This document shows positions 1-9,434 of a DNA stretch of 54,710 nucleotides, one piece after another. The translations under genes were made by a program, and so were the position numbers. Location of the stretch: positions 1 to 54,710 of the forward strand of contig JAHYJK010000006.1 of the NCBI GenBank assembly GCA_019429225.1, read 5' to 3'. The stretch comes from Anaerolineaceae bacterium. GTDB lineage: Bacteria > Chloroflexota > Anaerolineae > Anaerolineales > Anaerolineaceae. Numbering within the stretch: position 1 is the stretch's first letter; each line of letters opens with the position of its first letter. Under the pieces are notes generated by a model. That model saw nothing but the letters and a program-made list of their open reading frames with translations. It searched no databases and was not told the origin of the DNA.

Positions 1-391
1 TTTTATAAAAATCTAGAGAAATTTCTGCTAATCTGGTAAGTTCCTGGATGGTTTTAGTATCGATTGGGGGAGAAAAAGCAACAGTGGAACATGTAAATTC
101 ATTTAATAAGGCAGATATGGTTTGATGGGCCAAATTTAATAACCATTCTTTTTCCAGCTGGTCTAGCCACTTTCTATGCAGAACTTCTTTGCCTGAGCTC
201 CACTTAGCGACAATAGCACCATTCAATCCGCGGCGATATGATATCTTTTTCACCAAAGCAGTCCACAATCGACAGGATTTATCAAAACTGAACACTTGAG
301 TTTCATTTTTAGTTTCGATACTAATCGTCAGGCTATTTATTTTTTGACTGATCGTAACAGTCTTATCATTTGATCGTCCAATATGAACCAA
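1..391 (-). CDS. Partial open frame running off the left edge, unknown function, no ATG (possible TTG start at 391)
   Basis: Reverse-strand frame open from in-frame stop near 430 to base 1; reads ...LVHIGRSNDKTVTISQKINSLTISIETKNETQVFSFDKSCRLWTALVKKISYRRGLNGAIVAKWSSGKEVLHRKWLDQLEKEWLLNLAHQTISALLNEF...; no Met codon in the visible part. Confidence 0.4.
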   Translation of the reverse strand, partial: MVHIGRSNDKTVTISQKINSLTISIETKNETQVFSFDKSCRLWTALVKKISYRRGLNGAIVAKWSSGKEVLHRKWLDQLEKEWLLNLAHQTISALLNEFTCSTVAFSPPIDTKTIQELTRLAEISLDFYK

Positions 392-625
392 TTGATGCTC
401 CAGACTCTTTTTGATTTTAAAGGGTTAAGTGAATTCTATCAAAATTATATGATTTAAAGGACTGGAAATATGTTTTTCAATTATTAAAAAAAATTTCAGG
501 ACATTTATCCATGGCAAGAGTGACATCTAAGGTTCAATAGGTTGGAGAAGAATCACTATAATTTTTAATAGAATGTTGAATTAAAAATATCAATTTTGTT
601 TTCACCATAGTCTCAGGAGAAAAAA

Positions 626-2785
626 ATGAAAATTATCTCAACTCAAGAAATTAAAGCCTCCCATAAGATATTAGCTGATTATTCATATGACATAAATAAA
701 GTTGTTAATGGTTATTCAAATCGAACACTTTATATTGATCTGGGTAAGTTAAAAATTGAAAGTAAACCTCTATCTCAAAAAACGAAAGATATATTTACAG
801 GGGGAAAGGGTTTTTGTCTTTGGTTATTATGGAATGGAACAAGTCCTTCTACGAAATGGGATGATCCAGAAAATGAATTGGTTTTTTCGTTAGGACCAAT
901 TGGTGGTATCACCATGTATCCCGGCAGTGGAAAAGTTACTGTTACAACAATTTCACCCTTGACTCAATCTGTGGTTGACAGTAATGGTGGTGGTTATTTT
1001 GGTCCTTATCTTAAATTTGCTGGTTGGGATGCTCTGGAGATACAAGGCAAAGCAGATCAGGAAGTAGTCATTTTTATCGATGGTGATAGTGGCCAGGTTA
1101 GGATCGAAGCTGCTCCATTAGATCCTGTTGACACTCATCTTGTCAATACCTTATTAACAAACATGTTCGCGAAAGATGAAAAAGATAAAAGAAACATCTC
1201 GGTCATCTCGGCTGGTCAAGCAGCAGAATATATTCCGATTTGTGGATTGAATATTAGTTATTTTGACCCCAAAAGAAATGAAGTGCGTTATAAACAAGCA
1301 GCCCGTGGGGGAGCCGGAACAGTATTGAGAAATAAACATATCAAAGCAATCATAGTTCGTTACAGTGGATTATCAGCCAACAGTAACGGGGTTGCAAACA
1401 TGGAATTATTGCGTAAAGCAGGATCGAGAATAAACAAGGAAATTACAACTTTTGATGCATCTCAAAATGATATGCGCCATACTGGGACTCCTTACCTGGT
1501 AGATATTATGAATCGGTTTGATTTATTACCGACTCATAACTTTAAGTATGGGTCTCATGCTGATTCCTATAAAATTGCCGGGGATATTTGGAAAAAAAGA
1601 TTCGATCACAGTGGGCCAGATGGTTGCTGGTATGGTTGCACAATGTCGTGCGCACACGGAGTAGCTCATTATCATTTGAGGACAGGACCTTACAAAGGAA
1701 ATGCAGTTTTTGTTGATGGACCAGAATACGAGACTCTTGGTGGGTTAGGATCAAATATTGGTGTTTTTGCACCAGAAGATATATTAGAAATGAATTTTTA
1801 CGCTGATACATATGGAATCGATACAATTTCTCTAGGGAATTCGATTGCGTTTGCAATGGAATGTTATGAATTAGGAATCCTTGATAAAGAAAAGACTGGT
1901 GGATTAGAGTTAGTTTGGGGAAATTCTGATGCTGCGCTTGACCTGGTACACCAAATGGCTAAAGGAGAAGGATTCGGTCTGGTTGTGGGTCAGGGTGTAC
2001 GAGCTATGAAACAAATCTTCGTTGAGAAATTTGGAGCTGATCCGAAGATTTTACAGGATATTGGGATGGAAATAAAAGGCATGGAGATATCTGAATACAT
2101 ATCAAAAGAATCGATAGCACAGCAAGGTGGATTCGCTTTAGCATCAAAAGGGGCACAACATGATGAAGCCTGGTTAATTTTCATGGAAATGGTGCACAAA
2201 CAATTGCCAACTTTTGAGGACAAAGCAGAGGCGTTACATTATTTTCCCATGTGGAGAACATGGTTCAGTCTGCATGGTTTGTGTAAACTACCATGGAATG
2301 ACATCATCCCTGAAAGTAACAAAACTGCAACTGAACCTGCTAAAGTTCCAGAACATGTAGAGAATTACACCTGGTTATATGAAGGCGTCCTCGGAAAAAA
2401 GATCACTCCTGATGAGATTATTGAACAATCCGAAAAGGTTTACAACTTTCAAAGGTTATTTAACCTTCGACTGGGGTTTGGAACCAGAGAACATGATTAT
2501 CCTCCATATCGGGCTATGGGACCTGTAACAACCGATGAATATGAATCGAGGCTGGACCTGTACGATACTGAATTAGAAGGTATCGGCTTAAAAATCGATA
2601 ATCTAACCACGATTGAGAAAGTTGAAGCATTACGGCAATATCGGGAAAATCGTTATGAGAAATTGGTTGAGGCTGTTTACAAAAGGCGTGGATGGACAAA
2701 AAATGGTATTCCAACATTTGAGACTGTCAAAAGACTGGGGATTGATTATCCTGAAATATTAAATCTCATTGAAAAAAATATATAA
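626..2785 (+). CDS. Aldehyde:ferredoxin oxidoreductase (AOR) family tungsten enzyme
   Basis: AOR N-domain pattern (YSNRTLYIDLGKLKIESKPL...GGKGFCLWLLW, GPIGGITMYPGSGKVTVTTISPLTQ, GYFGPYLKFAGWDALEIQGKA); Cys cluster CWYGCTMSC plus later Cys; RBS AGGAG upstream. Confidence 0.9.
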   Translation: MKIISTQEIKASHKILADYSYDINKVVNGYSNRTLYIDLGKLKIESKPLSQKTKDIFTGGKGFCLWLLWNGTSPSTKWDDPENELVFSLGPIGGITMYPGSGKVTVTTISPLTQSVVDSNGGGYFGPYLKFAGWDALEIQGKADQEVVIFIDGDSGQVRIEAAPLDPVDTHLVNTLLTNMFAKDEKDKRNISVISAGQAAEYIPICGLNISYFDPKRNEVRYKQAARGGAGTVLRNKHIKAIIVRYSGLSANSNGVANMELLRKAGSRINKEITTFDASQNDMRHTGTPYLVDIMNRFDLLPTHNFKYGSHADSYKIAGDIWKKRFDHSGPDGCWYGCTMSCAHGVAHYHLRTGPYKGNAVFVDGPEYETLGGLGSNIGVFAPEDILEMNFYADTYGIDTISLGNSIAFAMECYELGILDKEKTGGLELVWGNSDAALDLVHQMAKGEGFGLVVGQGVRAMKQIFVEKFGADPKILQDIGMEIKGMEISEYISKESIAQQGGFALASKGAQHDEAWLIFMEMVHKQLPTFEDKAEALHYFPMWRTWFSLHGLCKLPWNDIIPESNKTATEPAKVPEHVENYTWLYEGVLGKKITPDEIIEQSEKVYNFQRLFNLRLGFGTREHDYPPYRAMGPVTTDEYESRLDLYDTELEGIGLKIDNLTTIEKVEALRQYRENRYEKLVEAVYKRRGWTKNGIPTFETVKRLGIDYPEILNLIEKNI

Positions 2786-2792
2786 AAACTCC

Positions 2793-2829
2793 AATCGAAG
2801 CCTGAAAATTTTTAAGTCTTCGATTTTTT
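2793..2829 (+). terminator. Rho-independent terminator after the AOR gene
   Basis: AATCGAAG / CTTCGATT 8-bp stem followed by a T run. Confidence 0.75.
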
Positions 2830-2868
2830 AATCAATAATTTTGTTTTGTTCAGAAACATCAATAATTC

Positions 2869-2913
2869 AAATACAATAAATACAAATACAATAGACACAA
2901 ATACAATAGATAC
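2869..2913. repeat. Three tandem copies of a 15-bp unit (aaatacaataRAYAC)
   Basis: aaatacaataaatac / aaatacaatagacac / aaatacaatagatac. Confidence 0.9.
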
Positions 2914-2960
2914 TGGACAGAAAGAACTAAATCGAATAAACTCAAAAAATGGAATAGGAA

Positions 2961-3098
2961 AGCGCATGACTTTGCACTCTGCAAAGTGACGAGGATGAAG
3001 GTTCCCCAATGCGAATTGGGGTTAACTGAACGAGAAATCTCTGGTTCAGGAAAATCGAAAGGTCAGCGGAAGCCTTCCTGGTGAAATCACCTGTGCCT
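2961..3098 (+). ncRNA. glmS ribozyme-riboswitch in the glmS 5' UTR, with additional inserted hairpins
   Basis: AGCGC at the expected cleavage end; P1-like stem ACTTTGCA-ctc-TGCAAAGT followed by GTGACGAGGATGAAGGTT; later ATCGAAAGGTCAGCGGAAGCCTTCC; matches remembered conserved core (GACGAGG...GGUU...AUCGA...CGG...GCC) of Bacillus/Thermoanaerobacter glmS ribozymes; sits directly upstream of glmS. Confidence 0.9.
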
Positions 3099-3149
3099 AT
3101 TCAGACAATAAAATTTGTAATTTTTTCCTGAAAAAGCGGAGGTTTTTTT

Positions 3150-4991
3150 ATGTGTGGAATTGTTGGATATATTGGTAGTCAGAATGCTACACCCATCATC
3201 TTAAATGGATTAAAAAAATTAGAGTATCGTGGATATGATTCTGCCGGAATTGCTGTATTACAGGGAGGAAAAATTGAGATTCGCAGAGATACTGGAAAAT
3301 TAAATAAATTAAATGCAATGGTTTCTTTACAACCATTAGAAGGTCACTTAGGTATTGGGCATACGCGCTGGGCAACGCATGGGATGCCAACGGCTGAAAA
3401 CGCTCATCCACATATCGGTAGCACCGGTGAGGTTGTTGTAGTCCATAACGGTATTGTGGAAAACTTCATGGAATTAAAAGAGGAGTTAACTGCGGAAGGT
3501 GTGAAATTTAAATCAGAGACGGATACAGAAACGATCGTTCATCTGATCGAAATGTATATGGGAACCGGTGATGATTTTGAGAAAGCAACGACCAGTGCTT
3601 TGAGGCGGTTAAAAGGGGCACATGGAATAGTAACCTTCACGACCAGAGAGCCTGATAAAATAATTGCCGCAAGAATTGGCAATGCCGGTGGTGTGGTTGT
3701 AGGTTTCGGTGATGAAGGAAATTTCGTTGCTTCAGACATACCCGCCATCCTCGAACATACCCGGAAAATGATTTTTCTGGATTCGGAGCAAATGGTGATC
3801 ATTAAAAAAGATTCGGTGCGTATTCAGGATTTTGATTGCAATCCAATTACACCCGAGATACACATGATCTCCTGGGATCCGGTTTCTGCTGAAAAAGGTG
3901 CGTATCGCCATTTTATGCAAAAAGAAATTCACGAGCAGGTGCGGTCATTAACCGATACACTGGCTGGTAGAGTAGATTTTGATAATGGACGTATTCAAAT
4001 TCCGCAATTGAATCTGGATAAAGAATTAGCGAATAGAATTGAGAAAATCGTCATTACTGCCTGTGGAACAGCAGCCTACGCTGGTATGGTGGGGAAAATC
4101 TTAATAGAATATATTGCAAAAATTCCAGTTGAAGTCGAAATTGCCTCTGAATTTCGCTATCGAGATCCTTTGATCAATTCAAACACAGTTGTGTTGGCCA
4201 TCAGCCAATCAGGTGAGACTGCTGATACATTAGCAGCGATGGAATTAGCCAGGCGTAAGGGGGCCATTCTCTGGTCGAATGTAAATGCAATTGGCTCTCA
4301 AGTAATGCGAATTTCCGATGGTTATATATCCATGCAAACTGGTCCGGAAATTGGAGTGGCTTCTACAAAGGCATTTACTGCTCCTTTGGCGGATTTATAT
4401 ATGCTTGCGGTCCTTCTGGCAGATTTAAGGGGAGTTATCAACCAGGATGAAAGAAAAAAGTTGGTTTCGGATTTGCGACTGGTACCTGCTTTGGTCGGAA
4501 AAGTGCTTGAGCAAGATGAAGTAATCCGGAATATTGCTAAAGAATTCAAATTCATAAAAAACTCACTATACTTAGGACGTGGTATCAATATGCCGATTGC
4601 TTATGAAGGCGCATTGAAACTCAAGGAAATTTCGTATATCCATGCAGAGGGCTATCCTGCTGGCGAAATGAAGCATGGTCCCATCGCTTTAGTAGATAGA
4701 GATATGCCTATTGTTGCAATCGCTCCGAAAGATCCCTGGTATGACAAGATGATAAGCCAGATTGAACAGGCAAAGGCTAGAGGGGGTAGTGTTATTGCGG
4801 TAGCAACCGAAGGTGATGAGAAAATAAAAGAACTGGCTGACCATGTATTCTGGATTCCTGAAACCCCATGGTTATTGAGCCCAATCATTACAGTTGTACC
4901 TCTACAATTATTTGCTTACCACATCGCCTCTCTTAGAGGTTTGGATGTAGATCAACCCAGGAATTTGGCAAAATCGGTAACTGTAGAGTAG
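3150..4991 (+). CDS. glmS: Glutamine--fructose-6-phosphate aminotransferase (isomerizing)
   Basis: MCGIVGYIG N-terminal Cys glutaminase, SIS domains, C-terminal LAKSVTVE. Confidence 0.98.
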   Translation: MCGIVGYIGSQNATPIILNGLKKLEYRGYDSAGIAVLQGGKIEIRRDTGKLNKLNAMVSLQPLEGHLGIGHTRWATHGMPTAENAHPHIGSTGEVVVVHNGIVENFMELKEELTAEGVKFKSETDTETIVHLIEMYMGTGDDFEKATTSALRRLKGAHGIVTFTTREPDKIIAARIGNAGGVVVGFGDEGNFVASDIPAILEHTRKMIFLDSEQMVIIKKDSVRIQDFDCNPITPEIHMISWDPVSAEKGAYRHFMQKEIHEQVRSLTDTLAGRVDFDNGRIQIPQLNLDKELANRIEKIVITACGTAAYAGMVGKILIEYIAKIPVEVEIASEFRYRDPLINSNTVVLAISQSGETADTLAAMELARRKGAILWSNVNAIGSQVMRISDGYISMQTGPEIGVASTKAFTAPLADLYMLAVLLADLRGVINQDERKKLVSDLRLVPALVGKVLEQDEVIRNIAKEFKFIKNSLYLGRGINMPIAYEGALKLKEISYIHAEGYPAGEMKHGPIALVDRDMPIVAIAPKDPWYDKMISQIEQAKARGGSVIAVATEGDEKIKELADHVFWIPETPWLLSPIITVVPLQLFAYHIASLRGLDVDQPRNLAKSVTVE

Positions 4992-5016
4992 GATATTGGA
5001 TAATATTTACGTTTGA

Positions 5017-5607
5017 TTATTCTCTTGATATCCAACGTTTTAACCCTTCAGGTTGTTGATATCGGGTAATTTTTTCTAGTAGATGTAAGGGCTCTGCATC
5101 ATTTATCAATAAAACTTTATGCTCAGCATAAATGAAATTTTCTTTTAAGGCGTGTTCAACCATCGACAACAGTGGCTCGAAGTAATGGTTAACATTTAAC
5201 AACCCAATAGGTTTCTGATGTATTCCAATTTGTGCCCAGGTTAGTGTTTCGAATAACTCATCAAACGTTCCAAAACCACCTGGTAATGCAATAAATGCAT
5301 CAGCCAATTCACTCATACGGGCTTTTCTTTGGTGAATATCTGGAAGTACAACAAGTTCTGTGAGATTCTCATGTATTAATTGAGGTTCGTTTAGAAGAAC
5401 AGGTACAACACCAATAACTTTTCCATTATTATCCAAAACCCCGTTCGCCACAGCGCCCATTAAGCCTGTTTTACCTGCACCATAAACCAGTGTAATATTC
5501 TGATTGGCTAATAATTGACCTAGATAGTAAGCTGCATCGTAGTACTCTTTTTTCAAGCCATCAGCAGAACCACAATACACACAAATTGATTTTACAGTTT
5601 TTGTCAT
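5017..5607 (-). CDS. LOG-family (TIGR00730-type) Rossmann-fold protein
   Basis: SICVYCGSADG..., PGGFGTFDELFETLTWAQIG motif; start chosen at MTKTVKSICVYCGS. Confidence 0.9.
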   Translation of the reverse strand: MTKTVKSICVYCGSADGLKKEYYDAAYYLGQLLANQNITLVYGAGKTGLMGAVANGVLDNNGKVIGVVPVLLNEPQLIHENLTELVVLPDIHQRKARMSELADAFIALPGGFGTFDELFETLTWAQIGIHQKPIGLLNVNHYFEPLLSMVEHALKENFIYAEHKVLLINDAEPLHLLEKITRYQQPEGLKRWISRE

Positions 5608-5689
5608 TATATCCTTAACGGTTGTTTGATTTCTCAATTAATTTGATACTTGATTTTATCTTAAAGTAACCAATTGGTTAAAAAAATTA

Positions 5690-6277
5690 TCAAATTAAAA
5701 CTTGAAATTTACAATTTTTAGTTCCATTTATAGCGAAGGTATTTGTAATCGTTACATTTTTGTCGAGAAAAACCTCAACTATTCGTCTGTCTAGTTCACA
5801 CAAGATGAGATGATTTTGTACTACTTGTCGATAAGGACAATTTGAAAAATAAATAACAGGACCTTTAAACTGGGTTTCCCAGCGGGCATTATAATTTTGT
5901 TTGTTCAAACCAATTATCAAGGTATTAAATTTTGTAATGAGTGATTGTGAATGTTCTAAAGGAATCAATGAGGAGTAATATTTTGCTATTTTCGAAATAT
6001 TATCATCATTAATGGTAATTATTGATAATAAAGCATTTATCAAAGTCACAAGATTATGGGAAAAAAAAGTATTTGCAATTCTATACCGAATTGCTGGTCT
6101 ACCTCTCACACCTGCTACTGGTGTAAGAATGTTAATATCCCCGGATGTCAATAACTTCTTGATATGATATCGAATATCCGCTTTTGTCAGGTTTAATGAA
6201 ATTGATAATTCCAATGTAGACATCGAATCATGGTGTGAAAGTGTCGCTAATATCTCTTCTTCAGTTGATTTGTTCAT
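5690..6277 (-). CDS. Winged-helix transcriptional regulator with SufR-like C-terminal Cys motif
   Basis: HTH region ILATLSHHDSMSTLELSISLNLTKADIRYHIKKLLTSGDI; wing GRPAIRYRI; C-X12-C-X28-C (NCPYRQVVQNHLILCEL...NGTKNCKF). Confidence 0.75.
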   Translation of the reverse strand: MNKSTEEEILATLSHHDSMSTLELSISLNLTKADIRYHIKKLLTSGDINILTPVAGVRGRPAIRYRIANTFFSHNLVTLINALLSIITINDDNISKIAKYYSSLIPLEHSQSLITKFNTLIIGLNKQNYNARWETQFKGPVIYFSNCPYRQVVQNHLILCELDRRIVEVFLDKNVTITNTFAINGTKNCKFQVLI

Positions 6278-6285
6278 TGTATTCC

Positions 6286-6315
6286 TAATTAAGAAAAAAA
6301 TTATTTTCTTAATTA
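6286..6315. promoter_or_regulatory. Perfect 12-bp inverted repeat, candidate operator in the regulator/nuoB divergent region
   Basis: TAATTAAGAAAA-aaatta-TTTTCTTAATTA. Confidence 0.55.
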
Positions 6316-6319
6316 TAAC

Positions 6320-6347
6320 TTGACCTTTTTATCTCATGGGTTAGAAT
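6320..6347 (+). promoter_or_regulatory. Sigma70-like promoter for the nuoB operon
   Basis: TTGACC-N16-TAGAAT. Confidence 0.5.
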
Positions 6348-6383
6348 TGAGTTGTATCAAAAAATTCTTTAACTAATGAGGGT

Positions 6384-7049
6384 ATGATGCAGTCTGAAAA
6401 AATTAACAAACCGGATATTAATATTCCTCCCGAATTACAAAGCCAGGTAGCAGTTACTACGCTGGATAGAATATATAATTGGAGCCGAGCTAGTTCTTTG
6501 TGGCCAATGATGTTCGGGTTGGCTTGCTGTGCTATTGAAATGATTATTACTGCAGCTAGCCGAGTTGATTTCTCTCGCTTTGGCATGGAAGTAATGCGGC
6601 CAAGTCCCAGACAGGCTGATGTAATGATTGTCTCTGGAACGGTAACAAAGAAAATGGTGCCACAGATTGTGCGCCTATTCAACCAGATGGGTGAACCGAA
6701 ATATGTAGTGGCTATGGGAGCATGTGCTTCTGGTGGTGGACCGTTCAAAGAAGGCTATAATGTCGTTTCAGGTATTGATAAATTTTTGCCTGTTGATGTT
6801 TATATTCCCGGTTGTCCACCGACACCACAGGCATTATTACATGGATTACTCGTTTTGCAAAAGAAAATCGAGAAAGAAAAATTGACAGACGCTGAATGGT
6901 ATAAAAAAGATTTCCATGAAGAGATACCGATCCCAATTTTAGGGCCAGATTTATTAGACCCAAGAAAATTCCATTTATTTAAGAAAGAATTAGAAACAAC
7001 TACAGAAGAATTCCTCATTGAATCAGATGCAAAAGGAGAAGAGGCTTAA
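6384..7049 (+). CDS. nuoB: NADH-quinone oxidoreductase subunit B
   Basis: [33 protein letters not shown]2-cluster ligands. Confidence 0.95.
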   Translation: MMQSEKINKPDINIPPELQSQVAVTTLDRIYNWSRASSLWPMMFGLACCAIEMIITAASRVDFSRFGMEVMRPSPRQADVMIVSGTVTKKMVPQIVRLFNQMGEPKYVVAMGACASGGGPFKEGYNVVSGIDKFLPVDVYIPGCPPTPQALLHGLLVLQKKIEKEKLTDAEWYKKDFHEEIPIPILGPDLLDPRKFHLFKKELETTTEEFLIESDAKGEEA

Positions 7050-7050
7050 T

Positions 7051-8784
7051 ATGGAAGAAAAGGTTCTTGTCTCAGATTTACCTGCGTTAGATTCTCTTTA
7101 TCCTGAAAAGGTCATACTGGATACCAGATCGGGTTATGGCGGATTCATAGTCCAGAGAGAGTTCCTCTTGGAACTATTCAAAGACATCCATGATGTCTGG
7201 GGTTATGATATGTTGTCATCCATAACGGGAGTAGATTATTTTCCGGAAATGATGGAAGTTGTTTACCATTTTTATCGTTCTCTGGGAGGTGGTGCTCTGG
7301 TATTAAAAGTCCAGGTACCAAGAGATGATGCGGTGGTTCCATCTATATTTTCAATTTACAATGGGGCAGAATTCCAGGAACGCGAAGCTTGGGATTTATT
7401 GGGGATTAAGTTTGATGGACATCCAGATCTACGGCGCATTTTGATGTGGGAGGGATTTGCAGGACATCCTTTACGAAAAGACTGGAAAGAAGCTTATTAC
7501 GAAGAAGATACCAAACCATTTTCTTCACGCTGGCCAGAAGGGGTTGCTGAGCATGCAGAAAAGAAGAACCTATTTAAAGCCAATGTAAAATATCCAGATA
7601 ATTTCGACCCGGATAAATGGATTGCATCTGGTGAAGAAGCTTTATATTTAGGGTTACAAAAATCGAAAAATGACCAGGATATGGAGACAGAATCCATTGT
7701 CATTAATCTGGGTCCCCAACATCCTTCTACTCATGGTGTATTTCGAATGGCAGCATTGATAGAGGGCGAGGCAATTATTGATCTTAAACCTGCTTTTGGC
7801 TATTTACATCGAAATCATGAAAAGATTGGTGAAAGAAATACTTTCTTACAAAATATGCCATTTACGGATCGTCTGGATTATATAAGTTCCATGAGTAATA
7901 ATTTTGGATATGCCCTGGCTGTTGAAAAATTAATGGGCGTGAAACCTCCTGAAAGAGCAGAATATATCAGAGTGATTATGGCGGAATTAACACGAATCGT
8001 CAGCCATTTTATTTCAACCGGATTTTTGCTTAATGATCTTGGTGCTTTTTTTACTCCAGCATTGTATGCACTGAAGGAAAGAGAATTAATCCTGGATGTT
8101 TTTGAAGCTGTTTCAGGATCAAGAATGATGTGCAATTACTTCCGATTTGGCGGTGTCGTTCGTGACTTACCGGCTGGGATTCATGAAACAATTAAAAATT
8201 TAGCATTTGAACGTTTGCCTGGTAAGGTTGATGAACTGGATCAGTTGCTAACTGGAAATGAAATTGTGCGCTCAAGGTGTATAGGGATAGGTGTATTAAC
8301 CGCTGAGCAAGCTATTAACTTATCAGCAACTGGTCCAATATTACGTGCCAGTGGTGTTCCATATGATATTCGTCGAGCGGATCCTTACAGCATCTATGAC
8401 AGATTTGATTTTGACATTCCGGTTTTATATCATGGGGACATTTATGACCGGTATCTGATTAGAATTGAAGAAATGCGACAAAGCATACGCATTATTCAAC
8501 AAGCCATTACCCAAATCCCAGAAGGGCCAGTTTTTGAGGGTAAACCACAATATCAAGTAAAAGTACCTGCTGGTGAAGCATATGGTAGGGTTGAAGCACC
8601 TAAAGGAGAACTCGGTTTCTATGTTGTGTCAAATGGACAGGCGAACCCCTGGAGATATCATGTTAGAGCACCGTCATTTATTAATCTTACTTCATTACGA
8701 CAAATGTGCTTAAATTACAAAGTAGCTGATGTGGTAGCAATTCTTGGTTCCATTGATATTGTTTTGGGCGAAGTTGACCGGTAG
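7051..8784 (+). CDS. nuoCD: Fused NADH-quinone oxidoreductase subunits C and D
   Basis: NuoC motif [23 protein letters not shown] fused to Nuo[16 protein letters not shown] ... [14 protein letters not shown] at 7051 preceded by RBS. Confidence 0.93.
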   Translation: MEEKVLVSDLPALDSLYPEKVILDTRSGYGGFIVQREFLLELFKDIHDVWGYDMLSSITGVDYFPEMMEVVYHFYRSLGGGALVLKVQVPRDDAVVPSIFSIYNGAEFQEREAWDLLGIKFDGHPDLRRILMWEGFAGHPLRKDWKEAYYEEDTKPFSSRWPEGVAEHAEKKNLFKANVKYPDNFDPDKWIASGEEALYLGLQKSKNDQDMETESIVINLGPQHPSTHGVFRMAALIEGEAIIDLKPAFGYLHRNHEKIGERNTFLQNMPFTDRLDYISSMSNNFGYALAVEKLMGVKPPERAEYIRVIMAELTRIVSHFISTGFLLNDLGAFFTPALYALKERELILDVFEAVSGSRMMCNYFRFGGVVRDLPAGIHETIKNLAFERLPGKVDELDQLLTGNEIVRSRCIGIGVLTAEQAINLSATGPILRASGVPYDIRRADPYSIYDRFDFDIPVLYHGDIYDRYLIRIEEMRQSIRIIQQAITQIPEGPVFEGKPQYQVKVPAGEAYGRVEAPKGELGFYVVSNGQANPWRYHVRAPSFINLTSLRQMCLNYKVADVVAILGSIDIVLGEVDR

Positions 8785-8793
8785 GAGGAAAAA

Positions 8794-9408
8794 ATGGGAA
8801 TAAATGGAATTGTTAAAGGGTTAGGAATTACATTAAAACATTTTATAGAAACCTATTGGGTTGATATTAAATACAAAGGCAAAAGATATGGAACGGAATC
8901 TGGAATTGAAGATCGCAAGTCCTTTGATACGAAAGGAATTTTTACTGTTCAATATCCGGAAGAGAAAATTAAGGTTCCAGAAGCATTTCGATATATACCT
9001 TTTCTTGTCTATGATGAAGGTGAGTTAGGTGAAAAAGAAATTCGATGTACTTCATGTGGTATCTGTGCAAAAGTGTGCCCTCCACAGTGTATATGGATAA
9101 CCCGGTCAGTAAATCCTGAAACGGGAAAACCGGTTCCTAAACCGGCAAAATTCTTTATTGATGTGGATATTTGCATGAATTGCGGTTTATGTGCTGAATT
9201 CTGTCCTTTTGAAGCTATACGCATGGACCATGATTACGAAATTGCGAATATTGACCGATTTGCTCATCACATTTATGATTTAGATAAATTACTGAAACCT
9301 GCATCATATTATGCTGAGATCCGACCAACTCAATTCAAAGAAGAGGAAGATGCCAGGAAGGAAAAGGAAGCCAAAAAAGCGGCAGCAAGAGCTGCTAAAC
9401 AAACATAA
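8794..9408 (+). CDS. nuoI: NADH-quinone oxidoreductase subunit I (2x[4Fe-4S])
   Basis: CTSCGICAKVCPPQC and CMNCGLCAEFCPFEAI. Confidence 0.93.
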   Translation: MGINGIVKGLGITLKHFIETYWVDIKYKGKRYGTESGIEDRKSFDTKGIFTVQYPEEKIKVPEAFRYIPFLVYDEGELGEKEIRCTSCGICAKVCPPQCIWITRSVNPETGKPVPKPAKFFIDVDICMNCGLCAEFCPFEAIRMDHDYEIANIDRFAHHIYDLDKLLKPASYYAEIRPTQFKEEEDARKEKEAKKAAARAAKQT

Positions 9409-9434
9409 AATGATCATAAAGGTAATTGAATATT

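Noticed and set aside
1542-1856. Long antisense ORFs inside the AOR gene (also 1154-1339, 1990-2223, 2514-2717)
   Set aside because: Shadow ORFs of a clearly coding plus-strand gene; no domain signal.
2812-3009. 65-aa minus-strand ORF
   Set aside because: Lies over the AOR terminator, tandem repeats and glmS ribozyme; low-complexity composition, better explained by RNA/regulatory structure.
6341-6748. 135-aa minus-strand ORF antisense to nuoB
   Set aside because: Mirror frame of a highly conserved coding gene.
7051-8784. Considered a hydrogenase large subunit instead of NuoD
   Set aside because: No N- or C-terminal NiFe CxxC pairs; carries NuoD motifs GPQHPSTHG and [12 protein letters not shown].
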